From: JAUXEH01 sp965602945 | GTDB taxonomy: Bacteria > Acidobacteriota > Aminicenantia > Aminicenantales > Aminicenantaceae | Length of the DNA stretch: 5,576 nucleotides | Direction of reading: 5' to 3' | Assembly: GCA_965602945.1 (NCBI GenBank) | Contig: CBFDBC010000220.1 | Location: 1 to 5,576, forward strand | Part shown: one piece after another, positions 5,017 to 5,576 of the stretch | How the letters are laid out: the number at the start of each line of letters is the position of its first letter | How positions within the stretch are numbered: position 1 is the stretch's first letter | The notes under the pieces: model-generated | The model's database searches: none | Seen by the model: only the letters and a program-made list of their open reading frames with translations | What the model was told of the DNA's origin: nothing | Made by a program: the position numbers and the translations under genes

Positions 5017-5576
5017 TCATATGTTCAAATTGATGGCCAGGAGTTTCATCTCGGTCATCTCTTCAATAGCGTAGCGCAGGCCCTCTCGGCCGAATCCAGA
5101 CTCCCTGATGCCGCCGTAAGGCATGTGGTCGACACGGAAAGTGGGCACGTCGTTCACGATCACCCCGCCCACTTCCAGACGCCCGTAGGCCTGGTAAGCT
5201 TTGTTGAGGTCGTTGGTGAATACGCCGGCCTGCAGGCCGTAGATCGAGTTGTTGACCTCTTTCAGTGCCTGCTCATAGTCCTGGTAGCGGTAGACCACGA
5301 CCACAGGCGCGAACGCCTCCAGCCACGAGATGCGCAGCTCGGGCCGCACATCGGTCAGGATCGTGGGTTCGAACATAGCCCCGTCCCGGTTACCCCCAAC
5401 CACGATGTGCGCGCCGTTGTCCACCGCCTCGGTGATCCATTCCTCTGTCTGCTCCGCCGCCTCCAGGTTTATCATGGGCCCGATGTCGGTGTTGATGTCC
5501 AGGGGATCGCCCATGCGGAGCTTCTCCACGGCCGCCACAAAATCGGCCATGAAACGGTCGTAGATGGCGTCATGGA
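5017..5576 (-). CDS. NAD(P)-dependent aldehyde dehydrogenase, C-terminal part (gene runs off right edge)
   Basis: The reading frame is open to the window edge, and HDAIYDRF precedes the first internal Met, as expected for the middle of an aldehyde dehydrogenase. About 185 C-terminal residues are present. Signatures are GDPLDINTDIGPMIN, FEPTILTDV, WLEAFAPVVVV (the Glu-x-Phe cofactor segment; most families have EEVFGP), NNSIYGLQAGVFTNDL, GGVIVNDVPTFRVDHMPYGG and ESGFGREGLRYAIEEMTE. The catalytic Cys and the Rossmann domain lie beyond the window. The NDVPTFRVDHMPYGG wording is typical of the branch holding lactaldehyde, phosphonoacetaldehyde and non-phosphorylating glyceraldehyde-phosphate dehydrogenases, but the substrate cannot be set from this part. 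The TGA at 5019-5017 is 43 bp before the kinase ATG. It has the same strand and is probably co-transcribed, possibly attenuated by the hairpin between them. Its part in amino-sugar use is unclear. Confidence 0.9.
   Translation of the reverse strand, partial: HDAIYDRFMADFVAAVEKLRMGDPLDINTDIGPMINLEAAEQTEEWITEAVDNGAHIVVGGNRDGAMFEPTILTDVRPELRISWLEAFAPVVVVYRYQDYEQALKEVNNSIYGLQAGVFTNDLNKAYQAYGRLEVGGVIVNDVPTFRVDHMPYGGIRESGFGREGLRYAIEEMTEMKLLAINLNI

Larger units (their letters stand above)
1556..5576 (-). other. Putative amino-sugar operon (ALDH, ROK kinase, deacetylase, SIS)
   Basis: Four minus-strand genes lie head to tail, with 43 bp between ALDH and kinase and ATGA overlaps at kinase/deacetylase and deacetylase/SIS. 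The last three enzymes can be ordered as deacetylation, phosphorylation and deaminating isomerisation of an N-acetylhexosamine. The promoter must lie upstream of the ALDH gene, outside the window; I see no convincing promoter between the genes. No transporter or regulator is visible in the window. Confidence 0.7.

Overview
The window is an ordinary-looking bacterial chromosome segment. GC-rich metabolic genes on the minus strand (right three quarters) face a short plus-strand segment at the left that carries a transposase-like gene and a small four-helix-bundle gene. The host cannot be named from sequence alone. The RAYT subtype, the S23/IVP-like protein, the GGGGACAGG-type and GCGAGCGACCGGAGGGAGCGCGGCAATGAC-type palindromes, and the compact amino-sugar operon fit an environmental Gram-negative lineage (deltaproteobacterial or Planctomycetes/Lentisphaerae-like). 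This is a low-confidence inference.

Left region (1-1485, plus strand). A REP-associated tyrosine transposase (RAYT, 189-845) sits between two long hairpin palindromes (64-112 and 847-887) with the core GGGGAGTGGTCCAATTA. Together they form a classic 'REPtron'. The gene is visibly AT-richer than its surroundings. A four-helix-bundle (S23/IVP, TIGR02436-like) gene follows at 976-1485, with a strong ribosome binding site and a low-complexity tail.

Right region (1556-5576, minus strand, read right to left). Four genes run head-to-tail: an aldehyde dehydrogenase (C-terminal part, running off the window), a ROK-family sugar kinase with a long N-terminal extension, a PIG-L/LmbE-type zinc deacetylase and a GlmS-like double-SIS protein without a glutaminase domain. 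The last two junctions are 4-bp ATGA overlaps, which indicates translational coupling. The set reads as a route for N-acetylhexosamine use: deacetylation of the free sugar, ATP-dependent phosphorylation, then deamination/isomerisation to a ketose phosphate such as fructose 6-phosphate. This resembles the deacetylate-first chitin pathway of Thermococcus (Dac and GlmD), but with a ROK kinase. Substrates are inferred.

The most distinctive feature is the palindromes. Every junction except the SIS/PIG-L overlap carries a hairpin, from apparently three sequence classes. A third, solitary copy of the RAYT-type palindrome (3453-3499) lies inside the 3' end of the kinase reading frame. It supplies 16 codons and sits directly before the ribosome binding site of the deacetylase gene. 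The two RAYT-flanking palindromes have reverse-complementary loops but identical, same-direction 3' tails, which suggests that the hairpin interior has flipped.
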